Part shown: positions 12,530-22,589 of the stretch, piece by piece | Position numbering within the stretch: the first letter of the stretch is position 1 | Layout of the letters: every line of letters begins with the position of its first letter | From: Protea cynaroides | Lineage: Eukaryota > Streptophyta > Magnoliopsida > Proteales > Proteaceae | Assembly (NCBI GenBank): GCA_028583415.1 | Contig: CM053267.1 | Coordinates: 13,640,269 to 13,704,268, forward strand | Direction of reading: 5' to 3' | Length of the DNA: 64,000 bases | Translations under genes and position numbers: made by a program | The notes under the pieces: generated by a model | The model's database searches: none | Seen by the model: only the letters and a program-made list of their open reading frames with translations | Told to the model about the DNA's origin: nothing

Positions 12530-13200
12530 ATTTTAATGATTTGATCATAGCCATTGATCTAAAATTTTGATGTGATTATAATTAATTTGAACCGTCAGAT
12601 GATCTTTGGAAGTGATGTTAATCAATCTGAACGGCTGGATTGTGATCTTGACAATCTGAACCGTTAGATGGTCTTTGGAAGTGCTTTTAATCAATCTGAG
12701 CGGTTAGATTATCATGATGAACGATCTGGGCCGTTAGATTATCTTTGGGATTGATTTAAATGAATCTGAATGGTTGGATTACGATCTTAAGCGATTTGAA
12801 CCGTTGGATTGTCATCGTAAGTGATTTTGGTGAATCTAAACCGAATCTTGATCATGATTATTTTTGATGAATCGAACGGTTAGATTATGATCTTGAGTAA
12901 TTTGAACCATTGGATTGTCATCGTGGGTATTTTGAGTGATGTAGATTGTTGAATCCGGATCATAATTGATTCGCACTTAACGGCCATTGATTTCTTAGTC
13001 GATCGATGATGAGGAGATCTAAGTCATAGATCATAGCTATTTTGATGAGATATGAGTCTTTGATCATGATTATAGCTATTTGATGAAATCTGAGCCGTTG
13101 ATCTTGGCTATTTTGATGAAATCTAAGTGTTGATCATATTTTGATGAAATCTAAGTGTTGATCATGATCATCATTTTTGAAGAGATATAACCGTTAGATT
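12530..13200 (+). repeat. Degenerate tandem repeat around 'AATCTGAACCGTTAGAT'
   Basis: Variants of AATCTGAACGG(C/T)TGGATT alternate with GATCTT.A and TTTGATGAAATCTAAG, at an irregular spacing of about 60-70 bp. It is strongly diverged. Confidence 0.6.
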
Positions 13201-13720
13201 GAGGATCTGATATCGTTTATGTCGTTATATCCATGCATCTATCATGTCCCTTGATTACGCTGTCATATTATGCGCTACCCTGTTCACATGCTTACAATGC
13301 TAGCTTTGTGTACACCGCCATGCCGATCCGCGCTAATGCCATGATTGAATGATGTTTATATTGGCAAGAATTTACTTTTCGTTGCACCCTAGTCGAACTG
13401 CCGTGCATGTACACTGATAGAAGACATTCCTAGGTGTGGGGACGTGCATGTAGGCACCCACATTCATGGGAAGGGTAATAATGGAAAATGATAAAAGTCT
13501 TAATCAAGATCATGAAGCTTAGCCCAACAATTCCAAATCAGGGTTGTAAGTAACAAGGGTAGTTTAGGACGATCCCTACCCCTCAGTTCATTTCCCCTAG
13601 GATGCAGATTCTAGATAGGTTAATGTGAATCCAACCGCAGATCATCTAGGAATATCTTTCGATCCGACCGGACCGCCCATATTCTGACCCAAGTGGGTCA
13701 CCCAATGAACAGTGTCATTT

Positions 13721-13793
13721 CGAACTACGCGGATCCTGATTCTCAGGTCAATACCCTGAGATACGTAGGTAGTCTGGGAAACTCCCAGATACG
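13721..13793 (+). other. LTR hairpin module, copy 1
   Basis: CGAACTACGC...CCTGAT, then a hairpin with arms TCTCAGG (13741-13747) and CCTGAGA (13755-13761), then TACGTAGG, then a hairpin with arms TCTGGGA (13773-13779) and TCCCAGA (13783-13789), then TACGG. CTACG and CGTAG could also pair around the first hairpin. Confidence 0.7.
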
Positions 13794-13827
13794 GTTCCAC
13801 ACATCAATCAATGTGCCCACAAACATC

Positions 13828-14400
13828 ACTCCCTGAGAGTACAAATCTTACTCCCTGAGAGTACAAACCTTACTCCCTGAGAGTACAAACATCACTCCCT
13901 GAGAGTACAACCCTACTCCCTGAGAGTACAACCCAACTCCCTGAGAGTACAAATCTTTACTCCCTGAGAGTACAAACCTCACTCCCTGAGAGTACAAACC
14001 TTACTCCCTGAGAGTACAAACCTTACTCCCTGAGAGTACAAACATCACTCCCTGAGAGTACAAACCTTACTCCCTGAGAGTACAAACATCACTCCCTGAG
14101 AGTACAAACATCACTCCCTGAGAGTACAACCCTACTCCCTGAGAGTACAAACCTTACTCCCTGAGAGTACAACCCTACTCCCTGAGAGTACAAATCTTAC
14201 TCCCTGAGAGTACAAACCCTACTCCCTGAGAGTACAAATCCAACTCCCTGAGAGAACAAGCCTACTCCCTGAGAGTACAAACCTTACTCCCTGAGAGTAC
14301 AAACCTTACTCCCTGAGAGTACAAATCCAACTCCCTGAGAGTACAACCTTACTCCCTGAGAGTACAACCTTACTCCCTGAGAGTACAAATCTGACTCCCC
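13828..14400 (+). repeat. Minisatellite, unit ACTCCCTGAGAGTACAAACC
   Basis: About 25 head-to-tail units of 20-23 bp, varying mainly in the spacer (AAACCTT, AAACATC, AACCCT, AATCCA). Each unit contains ACTC-CCTGA-GAGT, a four-base-pair inverted arm around a five-base loop. Confidence 0.95.
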
Positions 14401-14439
14401 GAGTCACACATACATATTCTACTCCCCGAGAGTACGCAT

Positions 14440-15008
14440 CCTCAACCCGAGCCGCACTTGCAGTACGCACCCTTAGCCTTGCGAGGCTCTATCTTGAAGT
14501 CGTGCTTGCGAGTACGCACCCTTAGCCTTGCGAGGCTCTATCATGAAGTCGTGCTTGCGAGCACGCACCCCCCTTAGTCTTGCGAGACTATCTTACACTC
14601 TACTCCCTGAGAGTACAAACCTTACTCCCTGAGATTACAAATCCAACTCCCTCTAGCATAAAGTCGTACTTGCGAGTACGCACCCTTAGCCTTGCGAGGC
14701 TCTATCTTGAAGTCGTGCTTGCGAGCACGCACCCCCCTTAGCCTTGCGAGGCTCTATCTTGAAGTCGTGCTTGCGAGCATGCACCTCCCTTAGCCTTGCG
14801 AGGCTTTATCATGAGTCGTACTTGCGAGTACGCACCCTTAGCCTTGCGAGGCTCTATCTTGAAGTCGTGCTTGCGAGCACACACCCCCCTTAGCCTTGCG
14901 AGGCTCTATCTTGAAGTCGTGCTTGCGAGCACGCACCCCCCCTTAGCCTTGCGAGGCCCTATCTTGAAGTCGTACTTGCGAGTACGCACCTTAGTCTTGC
15001 GAGACTAT
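14440..15008 (+). repeat. Tandem repeat of paired TGCG-loop hairpins
   Basis: About ten units of roughly 45-57 bp with two short hairpins each. The first is GTGCT-TGCG-AGCAC or GTACT-TGCG-AGTAC. The second is GCCT-TGCG-AGGC or GTCT-TGCG-AGAC. The array is interrupted near 14590-14660 by the ACTCCCTGAGAG type of unit. Confidence 0.9.
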
Positions 15009-15170
15009 CCCACACTCTACTCCCTGAGAGCCACACTCTACTCCCTGAGAGCCACACTTTACTCCCTGAGAGCCACACCCTACTCCCTGAGAGCCACACT
15101 CTACTCCCCCGAGAGCCACACTCTACTCCCTGAGAGCCACACTCTACTCCCTGAGAGACATACCCTAGCC
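15009..15170 (+). repeat. Minisatellite, unit CACTCTACTCCCTGAGAGC
   Basis: About eight units of roughly 21 bp, sharing ACTCCCTGAGAG with the array at 13828-14400 but with a different spacer (CCACACTCT). Confidence 0.9.
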
Positions 15171-15199
15171 CTTGAAGTTACCCAATCCACCCAAAAAAA

Positions 15200-15270
15200 C
15201 GAACTACGTTGTACCTGATTTCCAGGACCTCTGGAATACGTAGGCAACTTGGAGGACCCTCCAAGTACGG
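15200..15270 (+). other. LTR hairpin module, copy 2
   Basis: CGAACTACGT...CCTGAT, hairpin TTCCAG (15220-15225)/CTGGAA (15231-15236), ATACGTAGGCAA, hairpin CTTGGAGG (15248-15255)/CCTCCAAG (15258-15265), TACGG. CTACGT (15204-15209) is fully complementary to ACGTAG (15238-15243). A truncated further copy starts at about 15459 (CGAACTACGTTTTTGGAC). Confidence 0.7.
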
Positions 15271-15828
15271 TACCCCATCTTAGTATCCTTAGGTCCCCCA
15301 TATCCATATCCGTATCTATATCCTCGTTCACTTCGATCCATTTAGGCTATCTCTAGATTCAATCTCAATCATCATCAAGCATAAACTTCAACTTGAATAA
15401 ATTGAATCTAAGAAAGCTTAATCATAATCCACATCCATAAACCTTAATCACTTTCTGTTTCGAACTACGTTTTTGGACTTGATTTCCAAGCGGTTCATTG
15501 TATATTATTTTATTTATTTTCTTACTTTGAGAACATGTTTGGCTGAACTTAAGCTAGAAGAACTCAGCAACTTGGCATAAGATCCCCCATGAGCCCTAGT
15601 CATCATCCATTGACCATGAACAGTCAGAACCATAGAGTCTAAGGAAAGTAGAATCACATAGGAGGCCGATTTTCGGATCGGGCAGTTTTGGGTGCCTAAC
15701 ACCTTCCCAAACTGTACTTTGAACGCTTACCCGTTCTCTGTTGGACCAAAGTCGATATGTTGGGTTATGAGTCAATAGAAGTCTTATCTCAGGATGAGGC
15801 TACATTTTAGGTCCTAGACCTTAATCTA

Positions 15829-15845
15829 GGTGGCGACTCCAAATC
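15829..15845 (+). promoter_or_regulatory. Primer-binding site, Tat/Ogre type
   Basis: AGGTGGCGACTCC resembles the TGGCGACTC primer site of Ogre/Tat-type elements, which is complementary to a tRNA 3' end (tRNA-Arg in Ogre). It sits just after the long LTR. Confidence 0.5.
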
Positions 15846-16740
15846 ATTTCACCGTCCATTCAGCGTGGGTGGACATCACTATCCTCACAACATGATCACA
15901 GGGTTCTAAACCCATAAGTAGCCTTAGATACTTTATAGCAAGCTATTGGCCGAACTTGGCCAGGATCTGATGCGAAAACATGTGCAGCTGGAGGTCATGG
16001 TAGCACATCACATCTACTAGGCAATGTGGTTGGTGTCTATGGCCACACATTGTAACATGGATGGATGTCTGTAGTTGTGCTTCTAGGGTGTTGTCCAGAC
16101 TCCCTCAAGCGTGACTATGACTTTTGGGGTCGTGGATCCATGTCTATATTACTTTTTGGATACCGTTGGACTCAACCAATAGCCGAGATGCTAGCTCCGG
16201 CATAGAAACCTTGGGTCCAAGTTTAAGCCCTTCGAATCCCCTTGGCTCATGATTCCGATTTCTAGTGGTCACTCTCAGATCTCCGAGTTTCCATAGGCTT
16301 TGATTTAGTCCATTACGATTCGTTATCATCCCTTCTCTTATACCGTATGTACTACCGTTCACGATCCGATCCCGTGGACAGTAGCTCATATAGCACAAGG
16401 CTTCTCCATTAATGGTGAATGGTTTCTCTTCCCTTGATTTAATCATGGAGACATCCACATGACAACATCGGGAACCATGAATGGTGAAGGACAACACTTA
16501 TTAATACTGACATCAATATTTTCCATTGTGAGTCACGTTCACTGATTTACAACTAGAATGAAAGGATACTTATAGAGGTCTGTCTCTTTCAATTCCTCTG
16601 ACGAACTCGTGCTTGCAGAAGTAAGTTGATCCTTATTCTCCTTCTTTCTCTGCACTCTTCCTCTTCCTCCCCCTTCTCTCTCTCTTTCGCTTTTCCTTTA
16701 TCTTTCTTTTCTCTCTCTCTCTGCTGGGTGGTATATCTGT
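15846..16740. other. Probable internal remnant of the Tat/Ogre-like element; no recognised gene
   Basis: This follows the primer site directly, so it should be the 5' internal region. The one longer frame (minus, 16144-16497) has no motif I recognise. A CT-rich stretch lies at about 16670-16730. Confidence 0.4.
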
Positions 16741-17480
16741 TTAACTTAGATACACCTACCATTTAGGAGTGATATACTTGTCATAAAAATCTAAGAACAT
16801 AACATAAAAGGAAAGAAATCTGAAAATCTAAGAACATAATAGAAAAGGAAAGAAATCTAAAAATCTAGGCACATAACAGAAGAGGAAAGAAATCTGAAAA
16901 TCTAAGGAAAGAATAGAAAAGGAATGAAAGCTAATAAAATATGAAAAATTAGGGAAAGGAAACCCTTAGAAACCTAAAAAATGGAAAATTAGGGAAAGGG
17001 AACCCTCAAACTTAAAAATGGAAAATTAGGGAATGAGAACCCTTAGAAACCTAAATAGGGAAGGGAACCCCTCAAAAACCTAAATAAGGAATGGAAACTC
17101 TCAGAAACCTAAAAAGGGAAAAGAAACCCTAAGAAACCTTAACCACAAACCCATTCGAACTACCTTTTTGGACCTGATTCTTGAGAGATAGAGATCTCAA
17201 GGGATACGTAAGCAATTTGGGTTGAACATCCCAAATTCAGTCCAATGTCGAAACCATCATTTGGTTTGGTTCATATTGCTTGCTTATTTACTTCAAAGAC
17301 ATGCTTGGCTAAATCCTAGGTTAGCAGAACGTAGCAACTTGGTTTAGGACATCCAGTTGACCAAGCACAATAAGAACACTAGCGTCTAAGGAAAGTAGGA
17401 GGCTAATTTTGGATCAAACAGTTTGGGTGCCCAATACCTTCCCAAAACTATACCCTGAATGCCTCCCATTTCAGGGTTGT
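16741..17480 (+). mobile_element. 3' part of a second, related Tat/Ogre-like LTR
   Basis: Positions 17157-17470 parallel 15459-15720 of the long LTR: CGAACTAC(C/G)TTTTTGGAC, then a segment with CATG(C/T)TTGGCT, then TTGGGTGCC(C/T)AA and ACCTTCCCAAA. Upstream are different tandem repeats: about three units of 47 bp with AAATCTAAGAACATAA (16780-16930) and shorter units with GGAAAATTAGGGAA (16940-17150). It abuts a minus-strand gag at about 17480, so it is a truncated piece. Confidence 0.55.
17157..17240 (+). other. LTR hairpin module, copy 3
   Basis: CGAACTACCT...CCTGATT, hairpin CTTGAGA (17180-17186)/TCTCAAG (17195-17201), GGATACGTAAGCA, hairpin ATTTGGG (17215-17221)/CCCAAAT (17230-17236). 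Stem sequences differ from copies 1 and 2 but still pair. Confidence 0.7.
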
Positions 17481-18792
17481 TATATGCACATAATCCTCCA
17501 GGTCCTTTATCTGGAGCGCCTCGGTATTGAATAAGTCGAGGAAGGCCCATAAGGTCTCGTCCTCCTGTTGTTTGCAGTCCATCAAATTATAAGATGTCTT
17601 CTTATGTATCTGCTGACTCTAAAATTGGTCGAGGAAATTGTTGGCCAACTGATTAAAAGAGTTCACCGAACGCTTGGGCAAGCTACTGTACCAGAGGTGT
17701 CCTACACCTTTGAGTGTAGCCGAGAATGCTCGGCAGACAATTTCATCATGGTAGCCATGGAACAACACCATGGCAAAAAATGTATCCAGATGGTGTTCTA
17801 GATTGGTAATACCATCATACGAATTCATAGCTGGCATAGTGAACCCTCTAAGAAGGTGGGTTCTCGTGACATGCCCAGAGAAAGCACTCTCCCTGCTATA
17901 GATCTAGTGAGCTGGATGAGCTCGATTCTTTTCAACACACTGAAGTCGGTCCTTCAATTCTCTGAGCTCCTATTCAACCCCGCGGTCAGCAAGGTGGAGC
18001 TATGCTTGTTCAGTTGTCCTGTTTAGGTGAGTTGCATTTAATCGAGCATGTATATCATTCTAGGCTAGATGAGGGCCCAGGAAATCTAACACTGGGATAC
18101 GGCTCTCACTCCTATACATGCTGTCTACAGATGTGCTGGAGGATGATGCGGCGCTTATTCCATGTGTCTCGCCCAGTGCTACTAGTACTTCACCAACCTG
18201 CCGACAAGAATGCCTACTGGTTGATCTTTGTTGAGCAGGTGGCAAAGGGACACCTTGTGCGTTCCCAGTCGCCTGGTCAGCGTGTCATTGGCCATCATGA
18301 TTCAGCGCGTTGTTCTGGCACCCTCGGCGGTCAAGATGTCCGTGATGCCACTCCCACCCCTATCTATTATCTAGAGAGGTTGAGGCTTGGGGGTGGTGCC
18401 TCTCCTGTTGGAGCCGATGTGCATCGTTGCCCACTGCAGGGGGTCGTTCTTCTGGGCACTTCATCAAGATCTCCAACTGACGTTTAGCTGAAGCACCATC
18501 AGCTTGAACTGCTCCCTTGTCATGTACTAAGGAGAGGGGGGAAATGACAGGTTGTCCTTCATGTTAAAATCGTTCACAGCAGGGATCAACTCTTCCCCTT
18601 CTCTGCGGGGTACACCTTGGGAGCATCTCCGAAAGGAGGTACTTCTTTAGGAGGCATGTTATTGCGATGGATGCCTACATTGTTGTTATTGGCAGGCGGG
18701 TTATTACAATTAGCACCTGCGTTCTTGTTAGCAGTTGCATTGTTTTGAATGGCATTCATCTTCGCTTGATTATGATTTAATCTTGACGACAT
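17481..18792 (-). pseudogene. Ty3/gypsy gag, degraded
   Basis: On the minus strand, an N-terminal part starts 'MSSRLNHNQAKMNA' at 18792 and is Asn/Ala-rich. The capsid-like domain (retrotrans_gag, PF03732) lies at 17837-17481: 'YDGITNLEHHLDTF', then 'CRAFSATLKGVGHLWYSSLP', 'SFNQLANNFLDQF', and in another frame 'ETLWAFLDLFNTEALQI'. Gag forms the virus-like particle of the element. Stops and shifts between 18586 and 17840 break it. Protease and pol would lie below 17481, but the sequence there is an unrelated LTR, so the element is truncated. Confidence 0.75.
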
Positions 18793-19138
18793 TCAAGATC
18801 TTAATGTGTTTTGGATTTTGCTATAACCTTGCTTTTACCAAGACACTACCTAGGGCCCCACAGTGGGTGCTAAATTGTTGCTACATGAATCGGCTTGCCT
18901 TAAGCTCGCTGATGTTTGCACACAGGGAAGCAGAATGACAAGAAGACCACTCCGATGCATAAGTAGTCCGTCAACAAGCAGTATGGAGTAGACAACGAGG
19001 TTGGCTGCTCTTTGTAGTGAGTGGGACAACCCCAAGACAAGGTACAACTATTGGGAAGGGGATATGATCAATAGAACTTGGCTGGATCCGGGCTGCGATA
19101 GTGGTGCCTAGCAAAGAAAACTAGTGCACTAACTCATT
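18793..19138 (-). mobile_element. 5' end (PBS and LTR end) of the minus-strand gypsy element
   Basis: Just upstream of gag on the minus strand is AGCACCCACTGTGGGGCC (about 18853-18870), close to the GGCGCCCACCGTGGGGCC site common in plant gypsy elements. Beyond it is LTR-like sequence (minus-strand ATCGGAGTGGTC) that is cut off by the atpB insertion at 19138. Confidence 0.5.
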
Positions 19139-19436
19139 TTCAATGTTCTTGGAGAACATATTGATAATTTAGGTCCTGTAGACACTCGCACAACATATCC
19201 TATTCATAAATCCGCGCCTGCCTTTATACAGTTAGATACCAAATTATCCATTTTTGAAACAGGAATTAAGGTAGTGGATCTTTTAGCTCCCTATCGCCGT
19301 GGAGGAAAAATAGGACTATTCGGGGGAGCTGGGGTGGGTAAAACAGTACTCATCATGGAATTGATCAACAACATATCCAAAGCGCATGGTAGTGTATCCG
19401 TATTTAGCCGAGTAGGCGAACGTACTCGTAAAGGAA
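19139..19436 (+). pseudogene. atpB: Plastid atpB fragment (ATP synthase beta subunit) in the nucleus
   Basis: In one frame it reads 'FNVLGEHIDNLGPVDTRT', 'SAPAFIQLDTKLSIFETG', 'VDLLAPYRRGGKIGLFG', the Walker A 'GGAGVGKTVL' and 'VSVFSRVGERTRKG'. This is the plastid CF1 beta subunit around its nucleotide-binding loop, about 100 residues, with several substitutions. Identity with atpB breaks off after about 19436. It lacks both ends and plastid signals, so it is a transferred, non-functional piece, arriving directly or through mitochondrial DNA. Confidence 0.93.
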
Positions 19437-19716
19437 GCCTACTCTTAGAAAGAGCAATATTCTTCTTAGTAAGGTAGTTCTCTCCTTTCTCAAAAACCGT
19501 AAGACCAGAATCAAAGGCCTACAGACAACGGGGGACCATTTCTTACCCATCCCTACCTACTTCAGGGAGGCTGGAACAGAAAAAGACATGGATCCACACA
19601 CATGAGACAAGCAGAAGGTATCGGATGACTAGTTCAGCGTGGAAAGCGAATTCGATCCTATAGTCGTCTTCTTTGTTCGATAAATGCGCAGTGGAAAGGG
19701 ATGCTAGTCGGCTCGG
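19437..19716. other. Probable organelle-derived spacer
   Basis: No gene recognised. It lies between two organellar gene fragments, and its base composition and style resemble plant mitochondrial spacer DNA. The origin is inference from position. Confidence 0.35.
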
Positions 19717-19870
19717 ATTGTTTGTTTTTGCATATCCTTACCTGTTTTCCAAATTAATCTCATGGGTACATATAATTCAAAAGAATATGTAAGTGATTCA
19801 TACACAACATGTCTTTCTTTTGTCCCACAACTAATTGAAATTCCATTTCTTGATCTGTGTCCTCAATTTT
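19717..19870 (-). pseudogene. rpoB: Plastid rpoB fragment (RNA polymerase beta subunit)
   Basis: The minus strand reads 'KIEDTDQEMEFQL', then after a small internal loss 'VVYESLTYSFELYVP', 'LIWKTGKDMQKQTI'. These are consecutive N-terminal segments of plastid rpoB. The frame changes between the two halves, and part of the family segment between them is missing. atpB and rpoB are far apart in plastid genomes, so this is a rearranged mosaic. Confidence 0.8.
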
Positions 19871-20168
19871 CGTAGTATCCCAAGTGCACGCCGTACATTG
19901 GCAGAACTGGCAGCTCTGTAAAATACTAAAAGATCTACGGAGATGTCTCATGAATCGGGTTTTCAATAAATAAAGGCAGCCCTTAGGCTGGTCTTTTTCC
20001 AGTTTTATTGTTCCCAGTCTTGGTTCCCCGGTCAGAGAGGGTTTTCATCCTCTACTGCGTAGCACAGGCCGGGGGGAAAGATAAAGAGGCATTCTATTTT
20101 CCACCAACTTACTTATGAAGAAGTCGAGTGGAAGCATACAATAGTGCATTTCAACTCAATGGATCCCG
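19871..20168. other. Probable organelle-derived sequence up to the element A insertion point
   Basis: No gene recognised. It ends at ATCCCG, directly before element A; the other side of element A resumes with TCCCA and the trnS piece. Confidence 0.35.
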
Positions 20169-22329
20169 TGTAAGACCCGCACGCCACTAACCTGATCTAA
20201 CCGTGTTGTGCCAGGTCTTCCCATCGTAATCGGCTTAAGCAAACCAACCGTATGAAGGAACAGCAAAACCACGTAAGAAACCAATTTTTTGAATGTTGTT
20301 TGGTTCTTGAGATTTGGGACCGATGAGTCGACCAATCAAGCCCAAATTTGACTCCGTAATTAGGAAAATTTCCTAATTTAGAGAGGTCACTCTCCAAATT
20401 TAGAGAGGACTCTATATGGAAACTTTCTCTTTATAAAGAGGATGTCCCTTTACTTTCTCTCACTTTTTTGATCAATCATAAACCTTAGAATTGAGAGAAA
20501 GAGAGGAGAAGAATGAGAAAAAGGCTTGGAGAGGAAGAAAGCTTGTAGAAAGGAAAAAAGGTTCTGCAAAAGAAGGAATTACCGTTTGAACTTCAACCTA
20601 CCACAGCAAGGATCGACAGTAAGTACCTTGTCTCTATAGAGGGTTAGATTGTAGTAGATTTTTTGATTGGAAATCATGTTGGGAGGAAGATCGGATCCAA
20701 TCCCATGCTTTCAATATTAATATGTTGAATATAAATTCGTAATGACATTACAATGGTTAGGATTAAATGCACTGAGTAAGATAATGAATAAAGGCCATAA
20801 AATGTCCTTAGGATGGTTCCCATTGTTGAGTCGAAGAATGGACTCAGAAGGAACTCGGACTGAAAGACAATCTGGGATATGACTCAGAAGTTGTCCGGTC
20901 CCTTCATCGGACGACATATAAGAAATTGGTGAGGCGACCAATTACTCTCAAGAAGTATGACAGGGTCTGTCCGGCGGACTCACTGGTCTTACAATACAGG
21001 ACTGGTGAAGGGACCAGACAATGTCCGGAAGGCATGTATTGGAGACCGGACAGTAAGTCTGAACACAATAACTTGATAATGTGGAACCCTAACTAAAGTT
21101 TACTAATTGCCTAGGTTCTCAACAAGCTCCAGATAGTTTCTAAAGCTTGAAAAATGAACAAACATCAATCACAGGTGAGAAAATAAGATCTAAAATAATT
21201 GGTTAATAACAAGCTACCCTTTCCTTTTACTTTCTGCTATCATGAATGATACCATGCTATGTGTGATTTTTTGTGCATCTCATATATATATATATATCTG
21301 TTCATACATATTTATTCATGTTCCTATTATGATGATTATGCTAGGGATAGGCATGTGCTTGTATGTGATTGGTGTATTGAATGGGAAGATATTAGAGCAT
21401 TGAAGCATTCATCACATTGACATCATCGTATCCCATTACCTTAGCGGAACTAGTACGTCGTAGGATATCAGGGGGGTGATTGCGGACGTATGGTTGTCTG
21501 TCGGTGGACCCTAGCTCTATCTCTATGGATGTATTGAGGGATGCTGGGGTAAGGTTTTGGATACAAACCTTTGATGACATCTAGGATTGGTTAGTCACGA
21601 ACCCAGTTTGCAAGCCCTCACCAGTAGGGGCATACATACTGGTATTGGTTAGAGTATCAGGGGAGTGCTGACGTGTGATCCGTTAGGCTCTAACTCTATC
21701 TCTATTCTATAGTGGGTGATGTGGGGCGATAGCAGTGTGTGATCCATTGAGCATGCTCACTCTCGTGCATGGAGGTGTGGTGGCTGCCTATCCATACCAT
21801 AGCACATTGCAAACTTATACCAGAACAAAGAATTGAATGTTACATCATGCATATATTTGTTGCATTGTTTTGTTTTCTCACTGAGCTCATTTTGGAGAGT
21901 TGACCCTCACCTATGCCATTCTTTTAGTTTCTAATGTTGCAGGTACTATAGTCGAAGATTACATCAATGCGCCAATATATGGGCATGACAGCTATGGACG
22001 TGCAAGCTGTGGAGGACGAGCATGGCTCATCATGCAAGTGTTTCCATTATGTCCATGCTTAGGGTTTCGTGTTCGTATTTGACTTATGGGATTAGTAATA
22101 GTTTCTTATTTTATATTTTGATACACTGCAGATAATTGGTTATTTATTATTTATCATTGTAGACTCTCAGTTCATTATTAATATAATTTTTGTTATTTAT
22201 TTATTTACTCTGATTATGTGAAGTGTATGGTTTGATAGTTGGCACAGTCCTATGTGATCCTGGCTTAAGTCGTTGGTTCTTTAGACGATTCATTCACACT
22301 TCTGGTTCGTCCAGAATTAAGACGTAACA
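20169..22329 (+). mobile_element. 5' LTR of element A
   Basis: TGTAAGACCC...GTAACA, 2161 bp. Clusters of GTCCGG/GGTCCGG lie at about 20880-21060. The LTR starts directly at TGTAAGACCC with no purine module inside it, unlike element B. (AT)n lies near 21281-21297. Confidence 0.9.
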
Positions 22330-22332
22330 ACT

Positions 22333-22344
22333 TGGTATCAGAGC
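22333..22344 (+). promoter_or_regulatory. tRNA-Met primer-binding site of element A
   Basis: TGGTATCAGAGC is the standard primer site complementary to the 3' end of initiator tRNA-Met. It lies three bases after the LTR. Confidence 0.95.
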
Positions 22345-22589
22345 TCTAAGGCTCTGCCAATCAAACCTAAGTACATTCACGTGAGTCCATGAACTAAGTT
22401 AGGTTAAATTTAAAAGCTTTAATACAAACACATCGAAGCACATGTGTTGGTTGAGACAAAATTTAAACCAGACAATAATACATATAATTAAACAAATAAC
22501 ATAGGGCACAGTCTACAATCCAGACAGTTACCCTAAGAATATACACCAAAAATAAATGTATCTATAGAAGAAAATAAAACTCTATCCCT

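Larger units (their letters stand above)
10524..15830 (+). mobile_element. Very long LTR of a Tat/Ogre-like Ty3/gypsy element (5' LTR)
   Basis: It starts TGTAAGCACCCC, the usual start style of long Tat/Ogre LTRs, and is followed at about 15830 by a GGTGGCGACTCC primer site. At about 5.3 kb it is in the range known for Ogre-type LTRs. It holds a roughly 150-bp triplication, a GC-rich low-complexity block (11540-12170) whose Pro/Ser-rich frames are not genes, a degenerate repeat, three minisatellite arrays and at least three copies of a CGAACTAC hairpin module. The exact 3' boundary is uncertain because no clear terminal CA is visible. No matching 3' LTR lies in the window. Confidence 0.6.

Noticed and set aside
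13828..15170. CRISPR-like array of short repeats
   Set aside because: The units are head-to-tail with no unique spacers of constant length, in a plant LTR; this is a minisatellite.
15200..15270. Hammerhead ribozyme, suggested by CTGAT and CGAA motifs
   Set aside because: The required CTGATGA and GAAA core arrangement is absent; only a general multi-hairpin fold is supported.
15101..15331. Small repeat-encoded peptide frames ('SGSRVWLSGSRVWL')
   Set aside because: Produced by the 21-bp minisatellite; not a gene.
17568..18487. Plus-strand open frames of 77-161 codons
   Set aside because: They are shadows of the minus-strand gypsy gag, which has recognisable capsid motifs.
19274..19477. Nuclear ATPase gene with a Walker A motif
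   Set aside because: The reading frame is plastid atpB and identity stops abruptly at about 19436; there is no start, transit peptide or end.
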